In this document: positions 24,998-33,400 of the stretch, one piece after another
Layout of the letters: each line of letters starts with the position of its first letter
Numbering within the stretch: the first letter of the stretch is position 1
From: JAIOHN01 sp038258185
GTDB lineage: Bacteria; Chloroflexota; Anaerolineae; Aggregatilineales; Phototrophicaceae
Assembly: GCA_038258185.1 (NCBI GenBank)
Contig: JBBSQD010000006.1
Coordinates: 1-64,000, forward strand
Length of the DNA stretch: 64,000 nt
Reading direction: 5' to 3'
Translations under genes and position numbers: made by a program
The notes under the pieces: model-generated
Told to the model about the DNA's origin: nothing
Databases searched by the model: none
What the model saw: the letters and a program-made list of their open reading frames with translations, nothing else

Positions 24998-27236
24998 AGT
25001 TACCACCCTCTAAATCAAGCCCGATCAGAACCGGGTCATGATCCGACACACGATAAAAGTCGGGACTGTAAAGCAGGTTGATCTGGCGTGGGGTTTTGAA
25101 TTCGACATTGTAGTCCAGCACACTGGGTTCATCGGCGTTGATGTGGAACTCGCCCACACCCGTCACCTGTGCCATTAAAGTGCTGTTCGCCAGCGCATAA
25201 TCCAGATAACCCCATGCCCCGTCAAAGACATAGCTATAGGCATCCACGCCGATAAATTGCGCGATCAGATTGGTGAAGCCATCCGCAGCCAGCATGGTGA
25301 TCGGGTCTTCCTGCGCATAGGCGTTTAAATCACCGATCAGCAGCACATCGGGATCGGTTGCGAAATAACTGTTGGTATTAATCCAGTTGAGCAGTGCGTC
25401 CGCTGCTTTCACGCGGTCAGCGTTCCAGCAACCCTGACCATCACCGCTGTCCGCATTGGTACCGCTCGATGGACAACTCCCCTTGGATTTCATATGATTG
25501 ACCACAACATAGAATTGCTCCCCGGTCGCGATTTCCGTCCACAGTTGCGCCAGTGGCGGACGTGTATTGCGCGTGTACGGATCAACATCATCCAGCACAG
25601 CGAAAGCATGACTCGGCGTGACCGTGGCCGGCTTATAAATCAAGCCAACGCGGATGGCGTCCCTGCCGATGCGTCCGGTGTCGATGAACTGATACGTTCC
25701 CGTGCCAGCCACAGCATTAATACCCGCCACCAGATCCGCTATCGCCTGATTAGCATCATCGTCGTTTTCCAGCTCGACTAGCCCGATAATGTCCGCGTCT
25801 AAGGCGATAATCGCGCTGACGGTTTTGGCGCGCTGGCGATCATATTCTACCTGACTATTCGCGCCCCGGCAGTTCCCCGGCGCGGTATTGCCGCCAATGA
25901 AACAGCCGGTGGCATCATTGGTAAAGGTGTTGAAATAATTCAGGACATTGAAACTCGCCACCGTGAGAGTCGCCGCGCCCACATCGGGCAATGCCGTTGG
26001 CCGAGGATTCGGCGTACTGTCGAAGTTCAGCGGATTTATCACGCGCACGCGATAGTTGACCGTCGTTTCGCCATTATTTTGTGCCCTCCCCCGTGACTGC
26101 GTGAAAATCCCCGTCACGCCCGTCACGCTGTAACCACCTCGTACGGTACTCTGCGCGGTCAGTTCCGGCGCTGGGAAGACAATCGGGTCAGGATTTTGTG
26201 TCAGGTAGGTATCATCAATAATGATCCGATTAAGGGAATTGGCCGCCAGCACAGCCTGCGCCGCTGCGCCGGGGGCCGCGATGTTGGTCGGCTGCGCTAA
26301 ACGTCCACCGCTGGAAAGCACCAGTTCGCCATGTCGCCCAAGCTGGAACAATTCCGTGACCGAAAGGGACTGCGGCAACGTTACCAGCATACTTTCATAG
26401 CGTTCCTGCGCATCAACCGCCGAAAACGGCAGGCTCACCTCAATTGGTGCAGGCAGCAGATTCCCCGTACTGCACACGATCACGCTCTGAGCATCAGCCA
26501 CTCTAAGCTGAGTCTCTGACGCACCGCTGGCCGGGAATTCTGAGATTGTGCCGGTCACCTGCACCCGATCCCCCGGGTTAACAAAACTGCTGGTGGCATC
26601 TGTAAAGACGAAAATACCATCGGATGTGGCCGGGTCGCCATCTCCAGCATCCTGCACATAAAAACCGCGCAGATCAAACGTATCCGCGTTAGCATCATCT
26701 TCAAAATCACCGGTAACGATGCCTTCAATGGTCTGTGTGCCACTGAGGGCGAAACTCGCGCCGCTGCCCTGAATAGCACCGATGGCAGTATCGGGCATGT
26801 CACACGCGCTGGATATCACCGGAGGGGTCACTTCAGCAGTCGGCTCAGGGGTGGCTTCTCCGCCCAACGCCGTGAACGATAAACTTACACTAACCAGAAA
26901 ATCACTTTCATCGGCGGTGCTGTCGGCGCCATCCATAAACACACTGACGGTACATACATCACCGGCAATCAGCGCTGTCGCAGGTGTAAAGGTATAGATA
27001 TCACCCGAACCGCTCACCGTAAAATCCACCGTGCCCATCTGCTGGCAGTCCAGCCCAAAGCCAGTTGCATCCAAACGCGTGGCGGTAGCTCCATTGAGCG
27101 TCAGCGTAATCGACCCCCCGGCTTCTAGCTGGAGTCCCGGCGCATCGGGTTGTGGCAGAACAGAACCGACTATGCCAAAAGTGAGCAGCAGCGTAATCAG
27201 CAAACTTATTGGTCGAACAAAATGGATACGAAGCAT
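24996..27236 (-). CDS. Secreted endonuclease/exonuclease/phosphatase-family nuclease (ExeM/NucH-like)
   Basis: 746 residues. A signal peptide is followed by an Ig-like N-terminal domain (30-130), a Thr/Pro linker, an OB-fold-like region (IEGIVTGDFEDD, GDRVQVTGTISEF), and a C-terminal EEP domain from about 430. The EEP blocks are LTVASFNVLNYFN, IIGLVELENDDD, VVNHMKSKGS, LLIGDLNAYAQEDPI and VSDHDPVLIGL, giving the Mg-binding and catalytic Asp/His set. Members are extracellular DNases or RNases used for phosphate scavenging or biofilm DNA turnover. A perfect AAAGGAGG six bases from the ATG fixes the start. No sorting or membrane C-terminal tail is seen. Confidence 0.9.
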   Translation of the reverse strand: MLRIHFVRPISLLITLLLTFGIVGSVLPQPDAPGLQLEAGGSITLTLNGATATRLDATGFGLDCQQMGTVDFTVSGSGDIYTFTPATALIAGDVCTVSVFMDGADSTADESDFLVSVSLSFTALGGEATPEPTAEVTPPVISSACDMPDTAIGAIQGSGASFALSGTQTIEGIVTGDFEDDANADTFDLRGFYVQDAGDGDPATSDGIFVFTDATSSFVNPGDRVQVTGTISEFPASGASETQLRVADAQSVIVCSTGNLLPAPIEVSLPFSAVDAQERYESMLVTLPQSLSVTELFQLGRHGELVLSSGGRLAQPTNIAAPGAAAQAVLAANSLNRIIIDDTYLTQNPDPIVFPAPELTAQSTVRGGYSVTGVTGIFTQSRGRAQNNGETTVNYRVRVINPLNFDSTPNPRPTALPDVGAATLTVASFNVLNYFNTFTNDATGCFIGGNTAPGNCRGANSQVEYDRQRAKTVSAIIALDADIIGLVELENDDDANQAIADLVAGINAVAGTGTYQFIDTGRIGRDAIRVGLIYKPATVTPSHAFAVLDDVDPYTRNTRPPLAQLWTEIATGEQFYVVVNHMKSKGSCPSSGTNADSGDGQGCWNADRVKAADALLNWINTNSYFATDPDVLLIGDLNAYAQEDPITMLAADGFTNLIAQFIGVDAYSYVFDGAWGYLDYALANSTLMAQVTGVGEFHINADEPSVLDYNVEFKTPRQINLLYSPDFYRVSDHDPVLIGLDLEGGN

Positions 27237-27456
27237 CTGAATCCTCCTTTATCCTGATCTTTTGGGGTATGGCTAAACACGATAACATATTTCTTCAGAA
27301 TCACGCTCAAATATAACAATTTTGATTAACGGGTTTTTAAGCGCATCGTACCGTTTCAGATTTTTAAACAGCCCGAATGTCGAAATTAACTGTGCTCAGT
27401 CCCATACCATAGTACAATGCAGAAAAGTTATATTTGTCACACATAAGGAGTCTGGT

Positions 27457-27657
27457 ATGGATAAGTGGGAATATCTGGTCGTTTACCTTAAAGATGTCGA
27501 CCTGGGAGAGGAAAACAGCGAAGCCGATACATTTGCGGATGCGGATATATTTACGGAGCGCCTGAATACCTACGGTCAGGCGGGCTGGGAACTGGTCAGC
27601 TTCCAATGGACAGATAACGGCGCTAAGGCCGCCCTCAAGCGGTCATTAAAACGTTAA
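27457..27657 (+). CDS. Small DUF4177-like protein
   Basis: 66 residues. WEYLVVYL at the start and LNTYGQAGWELVSFQW in the middle match the WEY...GWELV pattern of DUF4177 proteins. The ATG at 27457 has AAGGAG at good spacing. Function unknown; the domain is a small beta-rich fold. Confidence 0.7.
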   Translation: MDKWEYLVVYLKDVDLGEENSEADTFADADIFTERLNTYGQAGWELVSFQWTDNGAKAALKRSLKR

Positions 27658-27673
27658 CCTTTAAGGCTGGTTT

Positions 27674-27755
27674 AGGACAGCGCGGATCAATACAGCCGTG
27701 GCGCTTTAAGTCTGGCGCTGTCTGGGTGCCAGTGATAGCATTAATGCGCTGTCCT
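27674..27755 (+). promoter_or_regulatory. Leader with mutually exclusive inverted repeats
   Basis: AGGACAGCGC (27674-27683) can pair fully with GCGCTGTCCT (27746-27755) or over 8 bp with GCGCTGTC (27715-27722). Only one pairing can form at a time. It lies between the DUF4177-like gene and the CofE-like gene. Possibly a regulatory RNA fold; not a known riboswitch class. Confidence 0.3.
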
Positions 27756-27802
27756 GACAGCATCAACATCAGCCAACCACAGCACAGAGAAAGTAAATCC
27801 AG

Positions 27803-28645
27803 ATGCCCCGTAAACCTCTGATCGTGCTGCCGGTAGAAGCACCGGTACACCAAGCGGCTTTTGACCTTGTCACAACCCTGATTGAATCTGTTCAAAAGAG
27901 TGATGCTCACCTGGAACAGGGTGATATCGTGGCGATTTCCAGCAAGTACGCCGCCATCAGCGAAGGCCGGGTGGTCACCATGACCGATATCCAGCCCACC
28001 CCTGAAGCACACGCGCTGGCCCAGCGTTATCACATGAACCCCATTATCGTCCAACTGGTTATGCAGGAAGCCGATCATATCTTCGGCGGCATTGAAGGCT
28101 TTTTGCTGACGATGAAGGATGGCATCCTGTCACCCAATGCCGGTCTGGATCGCTCGAACATTCCGAATGGTTCCGTGGTGCTTTTCCCCGCAGACCCGTA
28201 TGCACTGGCGGCAGACATCCGCCAGGAAATCAAAGCCCGTTTAAGCATCGAAGTCGGCGTGATTCTGACCGATAGCTGGTTGATGCCGGGACGCCTGGGA
28301 ACATCGGGTGTCGCACTGGCAACCGCTGGCTTTAATCCCATCCAGGACGAGCGTGGCAAAGCAGACCTGTTTGGCAACCCCATGCAGGTGACCCAGCGCG
28401 GTATTGCCGATTCGATTTGTGTGTGTGCGCAGATGGTCATGGGTGAGCGCGATGAAGCCACGCCGATTGCCATTGTCCGCAACACCGGTGTGCAGATGTC
28501 CGACCAGCCCGTCACCGTCGATGATGTAGCCATCGACTGGAAAATGTGCATCTATGTCGAGTCGCTCACTACAGGATTGTTAGCCAACGGACTGGAAGAT
28601 TCACGTGAAGTGAATCGCGCCAGACGCGCGGCCCTCGGCAAATAA
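27803..28645 (+). CDS. cofE: CofE-like coenzyme F420-0:L-glutamate ligase
   Basis: 280 residues matching the F420-gamma-glutamyl ligase fold: LEQGDIVAISSKYAAISEGR, NAGLDRSNIPNGSVVLFP (metal/GTP region), ILTDSWLMPGRLGTSGVALA and ADLFGNPMQVTQRGIAD. CofE adds glutamates to F420-0 using GTP. The C-terminal nitroreductase-like domain of the FbiB fusion is absent. An F420-type oxidoreductase lies at 6824. No other F420 synthesis gene is visible, so a divergent homologue with another acceptor cannot be excluded. Confidence 0.82.
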   Translation: MPRKPLIVLPVEAPVHQAAFDLVTTLIESVQKSDAHLEQGDIVAISSKYAAISEGRVVTMTDIQPTPEAHALAQRYHMNPIIVQLVMQEADHIFGGIEGFLLTMKDGILSPNAGLDRSNIPNGSVVLFPADPYALAADIRQEIKARLSIEVGVILTDSWLMPGRLGTSGVALATAGFNPIQDERGKADLFGNPMQVTQRGIADSICVCAQMVMGERDEATPIAIVRNTGVQMSDQPVTVDDVAIDWKMCIYVESLTTGLLANGLEDSREVNRARRAALGK

Positions 28646-28663
28646 GTTACCCTCTCAACCAAC

Positions 28664-28689
28664 CGCCCTTTCCTGTTTCGGAAAGGGCG
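28664..28689 (+). terminator. Hairpin after cofE-like gene, no T tract
   Basis: Perfect 10-bp stem (28664-28673 with 28680-28689) and a 6-nt loop, 19 bases after the stop. It lacks a clear T run, so termination is uncertain. Confidence 0.4.
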
Positions 28690-28728
28690 AGAATTATCCA
28701 ACTCAAAGCAACTCAGACAACCTTAATT

Positions 28729-28757
28729 TTAGGATTACGCAATGCCCGTTGTATAAT
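28729..28757 (+). promoter_or_regulatory. Candidate sigma-70 promoter
   Basis: TTAGGA (28729-28734), a 17-bp spacer and a perfect TATAAT (28752-28757), 44 bases before the ATG of the aromatic amino acid hydroxylase gene. The -35 is weak. Confidence 0.45.
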
Positions 28758-28800
28758 ATGCCCATAATTGTATGTGGTTTATGTACAGGAATTCAGGCAA

Positions 28801-29511
28801 ATGTCTACTCCAAGACCATTCAAGCAATTCTCAGGCACTGATCACGAAACATGGCGTTTATTGTATGCGCGCCAATGGCCGCAGGTACAGCAATATGCCC
28901 ATCCTATGTTTTTTGAAGGCATGGACGCGCTGCAAATCCCCCACGATCACATCCCTGATTTTGAAAATTTAAGCACCCGTTTGGAAACACTGGTAGGCTG
29001 GAAACTGGTCAGCACCGATGTGCAGTATTCCTCTGGTCAGGACTGGTTTGAAGCGCTGGCGCGTAAGGAATTTCTGATCACAGAATATATGCGCGAGCGT
29101 CAGGACATGGATTACACGCCCCTGCCGGATATCTGGCACGATGCGTTTGGTCATCTGCCGTTTATGGCTATCCCGCGCTATGCGGATTACATCCATGCCT
29201 TCGCGCTGAAAGCCATACAGTTTCCGGTGGAAAAACGCAAAGCGCTGGGGAGTCTGTGGTGGTATTCGATTGAGTTCGGTTTTATGCGTGAGCAGGGGGA
29301 AGTCAAAGCCTTTGGCGCCGGTCTGATGTCGGGTTATACCGAGTTAGAACGCGCTTATCAGGGGCTAACGCCGATTGTACCCTACAGCCTGGATGAAATC
29401 GCGCAGATCGACCCCAGCCCGCATGAATATCATCAAAAAATGTTTGTGTTTGAATCGTTCGATCAATTAGATCAGGCGCTACATGATTGGCTGGCAGTTG
29501 CGAAGTTGTAA
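28801..29511 (+). CDS. Biopterin-dependent aromatic amino acid hydroxylase (phenylalanine 4-monooxygenase-like)
   Basis: About 236 residues, the catalytic domain only. The iron triad is visible: His113 and His118 in DIWHDAFGHLPF and Glu158 in WWYSIEFGFM. Flanking FKQFSGTDHETWRLLYARQ and FGAGLMSGYTE also fit the family. The enzyme hydroxylates Phe (or Tyr/Trp) with O2 and a tetrahydropterin; the pterin dehydratase at 12134 would recycle the cofactor. The ATG at 28801 has CAGG upstream and fits the family N terminus. A bidirectional terminator follows. Phe is the commonest bacterial substrate, but the specificity is inferred. Confidence 0.9.
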   Translation: MSTPRPFKQFSGTDHETWRLLYARQWPQVQQYAHPMFFEGMDALQIPHDHIPDFENLSTRLETLVGWKLVSTDVQYSSGQDWFEALARKEFLITEYMRERQDMDYTPLPDIWHDAFGHLPFMAIPRYADYIHAFALKAIQFPVEKRKALGSLWWYSIEFGFMREQGEVKAFGAGLMSGYTELERAYQGLTPIVPYSLDEIAQIDPSPHEYHQKMFVFESFDQLDQALHDWLAVAKL

Positions 29512-29535
29512 CTCCACAATTTATCCCAAAACGTA

Positions 29536-29564
29536 AAACAGGAGCGAGTTTGTCGCTCCTGTTT
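29536..29564. terminator. Bidirectional rho-independent terminator
   Basis: Perfect 12-bp stem with A- and T-rich ends (29536-29547 with 29553-29564) and a 5-nt loop, between the convergent hydroxylase and FGE-like genes. Confidence 0.82.
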
Positions 29565-29593
29565 GATTTCCGGTCAACATTCAATCTGAAAGA

Positions 29594-31072
29594 TCAGCCG
29601 CCGGGTGGCAGCGTCGCTAACGGATCCTGTGGTGCGCTGGTCGTCGGTGTCACGTTCGAGCCGGGAGGTGGCGGCAACGTCGGTTGGCTACCGGCGGTAT
29701 TTTCCTCAGCGCCGGTGCCGGCTGCATCAATAGTGGGTTGCGCCTGTGAATTCAAGTCTACGCCCCCCGCGCCAGTGTTCGTGGCCGGATCAGCCGCACA
29801 GCGGAAACCCACGGTGATGCTGGATTGATCTGGTTCGAGACTGCGGCGGTGCATCGTGCGTGAGAAGAACGGCATCGCCGCCCATGACCCACCGCGCAGC
29901 ACTTTTTGCGTGCCCACAGGCGGCCCTTGCGGGTTCAGGCCAATAGACTCCGGCTGGCGATAATACGTCTCGCTGTACCAGTCTGCCACCCATTCTTCGA
30001 CGTTACCGGCCATATCCAGCAGGCCGTTCTCACTTGCGCCAGTAGGATAGCTGCCAACCGGTACAGCGCCCCGCTGTTCGGTGTCCACCACCGGACGGCT
30101 GGTTTTGGAGTTGTTCACATTGCGGTCATTACCCCAGGGGTAAATACGACCCTGGCTGCCTTTACCAGCACGTTCCCATTCAGCTTCGGTGGGCAGACGG
30201 CGGCCAATTGCCTCGCAATAAGCCTTAGCACCGTACCATGTCACACCGGCCACCGGGTAATTTTCCAGGAACGGCTGAACGCGGTAATTAGCGCTGTCAA
30301 AGCTGACGTTGCTCGCATCCGTCTCATTCTGCGTGGCAATACACTGGAAACCTTCACAGCCGTTCAGATGGCTGCGCGGCCCCAAGAAGTTCAGGAAGGT
30401 CAGATACTGCCCGTAAGTCACTTCATCCCGCTCCATCTGGAAGGGGTCCAGAGTGACCGAATGCGGCGGTGACGAATCTTCGCCGTAGGCCAACTGACAA
30501 TCACCACCATCGGCCACACAGGCATCTACTGCCGTGCGAACTTCCGCCGCAGTCGTGCCCATTTCAAACGTGCCACCGGCAATATCAATTGCGGGACTTA
30601 AAAGTGAGGTCAGTTCTGGGGGAACCTGCCCCGAATTTGACGCGCCTGCAATTTGTGATCCACCCGTATTCTGGCCGCCCCCATCCCCCTCATCTGAGTT
30701 GTTGGATGGCGCCAGGAATGTCGTCGCGCTTGGCTCGACCTGAATTAAGCTCTCTGGCGTGGGAGGAAGCTCAGTCGGTGTCGGCGGGGCGATATCGATC
30801 TGCTGTGATGTCGCCGTCGCCAGTGGAGCCTGCGTCGGAATCTCAGTCGGCGTAACCGGCGCAGGCGTTGCTGTAATCACCTGAACCAATGCCGTCGGTG
30901 TTTCTCTGCCCGGTGCGCCCTCTACATCAAGATACAGAAATCCCGTCGCAATAGCGGCCAGCACCAGTGTAATAGAACAGCCTAAGCCTAATATGGTGCC
31001 GAGTACAAACCACTGCCAGGCACCCCCACCTGAACGGCGATTGCCACCCAGTGAACCGTAATTTCTACCCAT
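29594..31072 (-). CDS. Membrane-anchored FGE/SUMF1-like protein with Thr/Pro stalk
   Basis: 492 residues: a short cytoplasmic head (1-18), one membrane segment (19-47), a long Thr/Pro/Ser stalk (55-155), an FGE-sulfatase domain (about 160-420) and a Pro-rich tail. Domain landmarks are IAGGTFEMGTT, MERDEVTYGQYLTFLN, PVAGVTWYGAKAYCEAIG, RRLPTEAEWERAG, GLLDMAGNVEEWVADWY, VLRGGSW and VGFRCA. True FGE converts Cys to formylglycine in sulfatases; most bacterial relatives have other or unknown roles, and no sulfatase is seen here. A paralogue begins at 63246 with nearly the same insert pattern. Orientation suggests the catalytic domain lies outside the membrane. Confidence 0.85.
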   Translation of the reverse strand: MGRNYGSLGGNRRSGGGAWQWFVLGTILGLGCSITLVLAAIATGFLYLDVEGAPGRETPTALVQVITATPAPVTPTEIPTQAPLATATSQQIDIAPPTPTELPPTPESLIQVEPSATTFLAPSNNSDEGDGGGQNTGGSQIAGASNSGQVPPELTSLLSPAIDIAGGTFEMGTTAAEVRTAVDACVADGGDCQLAYGEDSSPPHSVTLDPFQMERDEVTYGQYLTFLNFLGPRSHLNGCEGFQCIATQNETDASNVSFDSANYRVQPFLENYPVAGVTWYGAKAYCEAIGRRLPTEAEWERAGKGSQGRIYPWGNDRNVNNSKTSRPVVDTEQRGAVPVGSYPTGASENGLLDMAGNVEEWVADWYSETYYRQPESIGLNPQGPPVGTQKVLRGGSWAAMPFFSRTMHRRSLEPDQSSITVGFRCAADPATNTGAGGVDLNSQAQPTIDAAGTGAEENTAGSQPTLPPPPGSNVTPTTSAPQDPLATLPPGG

Positions 31073-31182
31073 AACGTTATAATCTCCTCATATTGAGGCA
31101 TCAACCCTAAAATCGAAACGGCATTTTACCATATCCTGCCCACTTGTGAACATCAACCCACACGTCAGGTTGCCATAAACGA

Positions 31183-31210
31183 CACAGACCCCACGATTGT
31201 GAGGTCTGTG
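31183..31210 (-). terminator. Hairpin downstream of the pilin gene
   Basis: 8-bp stem CACAGACC/GGTCTGTG, extended by three pairs after a 1x1 mismatch, lying 29 bases after the pilin stop. Only a weak T-rich tract follows on the minus strand. Confidence 0.4.
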
Positions 31211-31238
31211 CCGATAAGATAATGACGGATAATAACGC

Positions 31239-31430
31239 TTAGATAGAGTTGAGGATATTGCCGTAAATATTGCTCAGTCCTGGTCCCAGGATAAGAATAA
31301 GCGCGACCATGATTACAGCAACGAGAATAAGGAGCATAGCGTATTCGACTAAACCCTGTCCACTATCAAACGATCCATCGCGCAGTTTTCTATAAAAGAA
31401 ATCCTGCATACCTCGGATGGAGAAAAGCAT
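31239..31430 (-). CDS. Flp-type (type IVb) pilin
   Basis: About 63 residues. A short basic leader ends at SFDSGQGLVEYAMLLILVAV, the Flp prepilin site: cleavage after Gly, Glu at mature position 5 and a Tyr next to it, followed by one hydrophobic helix. GGAGG lies 5 bases before the ATG at 31430, which fixes the start inside a longer open frame. Flp pilins are exported and assembled by Tad machinery for adhesion. No tad or prepilin-peptidase gene is seen nearby, so the machinery must lie elsewhere. Confidence 0.88.
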   Translation of the reverse strand: MLFSIRGMQDFFYRKLRDGSFDSGQGLVEYAMLLILVAVIMVALILILGPGLSNIYGNILNSI

Positions 31431-31701
31431 ATTGGCCTCCATATTAAATTGGAATACCACGAACTGATGACCACCCCAATCTCATCCTTACTTAAGACTG
31501 GATGAAAAAGACATAAGCCATACCACAATTCTAACATGTAAATTAATTATATTGCAGTAAAATTCGTAAAAAATTGATGTCTGGATTACTTGACAATTAT
31601 GGAGCCAATCGCGTCGTCTGGGTTTAATTAATGTAGTAAGTCCTGTAAAATAAAAATACTTCATTTTTTGATCCGTCCGACCTTTCAAAGGACGATATCT
31701 T

Positions 31702-32718
31702 GTGACCAGTGTAAGCCTCCCCGAAAATTCAACCTTTGCCCATGAAGGATTGCGTCCGGTTAATCTCAGAACGGATCTCGCCCCACTAGCCGATTTAATC
31801 GAACTCGTTTTTGCAGACAGCATGGATCAGAATGGTGCAGCAGCCGTAAGAGAGATGCGCTATCTCAGCAAAATGGGTGTCGGTCTTAACCTGCTGCCCG
31901 GTTTTAACGATCTGGTGCAGGGCATTAGCCTGGGTTATGTCTGGATTGCCAACGATAAACTGGTGGGGAATGTCTCCGTCTATCCGGCACGCTGGCCGGA
32001 CAGCCAGCAGCGCGTCTGGATTATTGCAAATGTCGGTGTGCATCCCGACTATCAGCGGCGCGGAATCGCCACGCAACTGATGCGTGCCGCGCTGGATATG
32101 GTGCGCGACAAAGGCGGACACATGGCCGTGCTCCAGGTCGACAATCAAAACGAAACCGCTCAGAATATTTATAAGCGAATGGGATTTGTTGCCGAGCGTA
32201 CCTGGACGACCTGGCGACGCAGCGCCACCACCCGCATTCCGGCACCTTTAGAGAATCGCGTGCTGCATATCAGCCGGCGCCGGCGTGAAGAATGGCAGGC
32301 GGAATATAATCTGGCCGCGCAGTTACGGCCTGCGGATAAAGGCGGGCTGGGCTGGCAGCGTCCGCTGAATCAGAATTTCTTCAGCAAACCCTTCTGGCAG
32401 CAGATTGGGGATATCATCAGCATGCGTGCGTGGGAACGCGTCGTGATACGCTCTGCTGACGAGCAGCAAATCCTGGCTTCTCTGTGGATCGAAAATGGAT
32501 TTCTGGCGTCCACAACGCAACTCACCCTGCTGGTTCACCCGGATTATCAGGGAGACTATGATGAAATTCTGCTCAATCAGGTCACGCGTCGTTACGATAC
32601 CAAAGGTGCCTTAGTGTTGGAACATCCGAGTGATGAAACTGTGACGGCGGAAGTGTTGCGTCGTTATCAATTCCGCCCACAGCGTGAAGTGATTCATATG
32701 CGATGGGACGTGAAGTAA
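31702..32718 (+). CDS. Tandem GNAT acetyltransferase
   Basis: 338 residues from a GTG with AAAGGA upstream. The first GNAT domain (20-170) is complete: VWIIANVGVHPDYQRRGIAT, the acetyl-CoA pyrophosphate loop, and AQNIYKRMGFVAERTW. The second half (210-338) has a weaker, probably degenerate GNAT pattern with another VHPDYQGDYDEILL. It is followed one base later by the response regulator gene, so the three genes to 34906 form an operon. Substrate unknown. Confidence 0.82.
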   Translation: MTSVSLPENSTFAHEGLRPVNLRTDLAPLADLIELVFADSMDQNGAAAVREMRYLSKMGVGLNLLPGFNDLVQGISLGYVWIANDKLVGNVSVYPARWPDSQQRVWIIANVGVHPDYQRRGIATQLMRAALDMVRDKGGHMAVLQVDNQNETAQNIYKRMGFVAERTWTTWRRSATTRIPAPLENRVLHISRRRREEWQAEYNLAAQLRPADKGGLGWQRPLNQNFFSKPFWQQIGDIISMRAWERVVIRSADEQQILASLWIENGFLASTTQLTLLVHPDYQGDYDEILLNQVTRRYDTKGALVLEHPSDETVTAEVLRRYQFRPQREVIHMRWDVK

Positions 32719-32719
32719 A

Positions 32720-33397
32720 ATGAGTGACACGATTCTGCTGGTCGATGACGAGCAGCATATTATTGATTTAGCCCGCATGTATCTGGAACAAGAGGCGTTT
32801 CAGGTCATCAGTGCGACCGATGGCAAAACCGCGCTGGAAATGATTCTTAATCAACGTCCCGCGCTGGTCGTGCTGGACTTGATGCTGCCGGAAATGGATG
32901 GCTGGGATGTCTGCCGGCGGGTACGTGCAGAATCTGATGTGCCGATTATCATGCTGACCGCCCGCAATGATGATATTGATAAAATCGTCGGGTTAGAGTT
33001 GGGTGCGGATGATTACCTCACCAAACCATTTAACCCACGTGAGCTGGTCGCCCGTGTCCGTGCGATTTTACGGCGCAGTAATAAGCAGGATCTGCCCGTT
33101 GAAGGCGATGCCATCAATCTGGGGAATTTGTCGATAGAACCGGATAAACGCCGCGTACGCGTAGGAACCCGCGAAATAAACCTGCGCATGAAAGAATTCG
33201 ATTTACTGCTGACACTGGCTGAAAATCCCGGTGTGGTCTTCACACGGGAAAAACTGCTGGACATCGTTTGGGGGTTTGATTTCGCCGGGGAAACCCGCAC
33301 CGTTGATGTTCATATTGCCCATCTGCGCCACAAACTATCGGGCATGGGGCCGCTGATCGAAACCGTATGGGGTGTGGGTTATAAACTGGACGGCTAA
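32720..33397 (+). CDS. OmpR/PhoB-family response regulator
   Basis: 225 residues. The receiver domain has acidic VDDEQ, phospho-acceptor Asp53 in VVLDLMLPEMDG, Thr in IMLTARND and Lys in DDYLTKPFN. The C-terminal winged helix shows EFDLLLTLAENPGVVFTREK and VDVHIAHLRHKL. Partner of the kinase that starts 3 bases downstream. It probably controls transcription of unlinked or neighbouring genes. Confidence 0.95.
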   Translation: MSDTILLVDDEQHIIDLARMYLEQEAFQVISATDGKTALEMILNQRPALVVLDLMLPEMDGWDVCRRVRAESDVPIIMLTARNDDIDKIVGLELGADDYLTKPFNPRELVARVRAILRRSNKQDLPVEGDAINLGNLSIEPDKRRVRVGTREINLRMKEFDLLLTLAENPGVVFTREKLLDIVWGFDFAGETRTVDVHIAHLRHKLSGMGPLIETVWGVGYKLDG

Positions 33398-33400
33398 TTG

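Noticed and set aside
27322..27456. Longer version of the DUF4177-like protein starting at 27322
   Set aside because: The upstream part has no family match, and AAGGAG directly before the ATG at 27457 fixes the shorter start.
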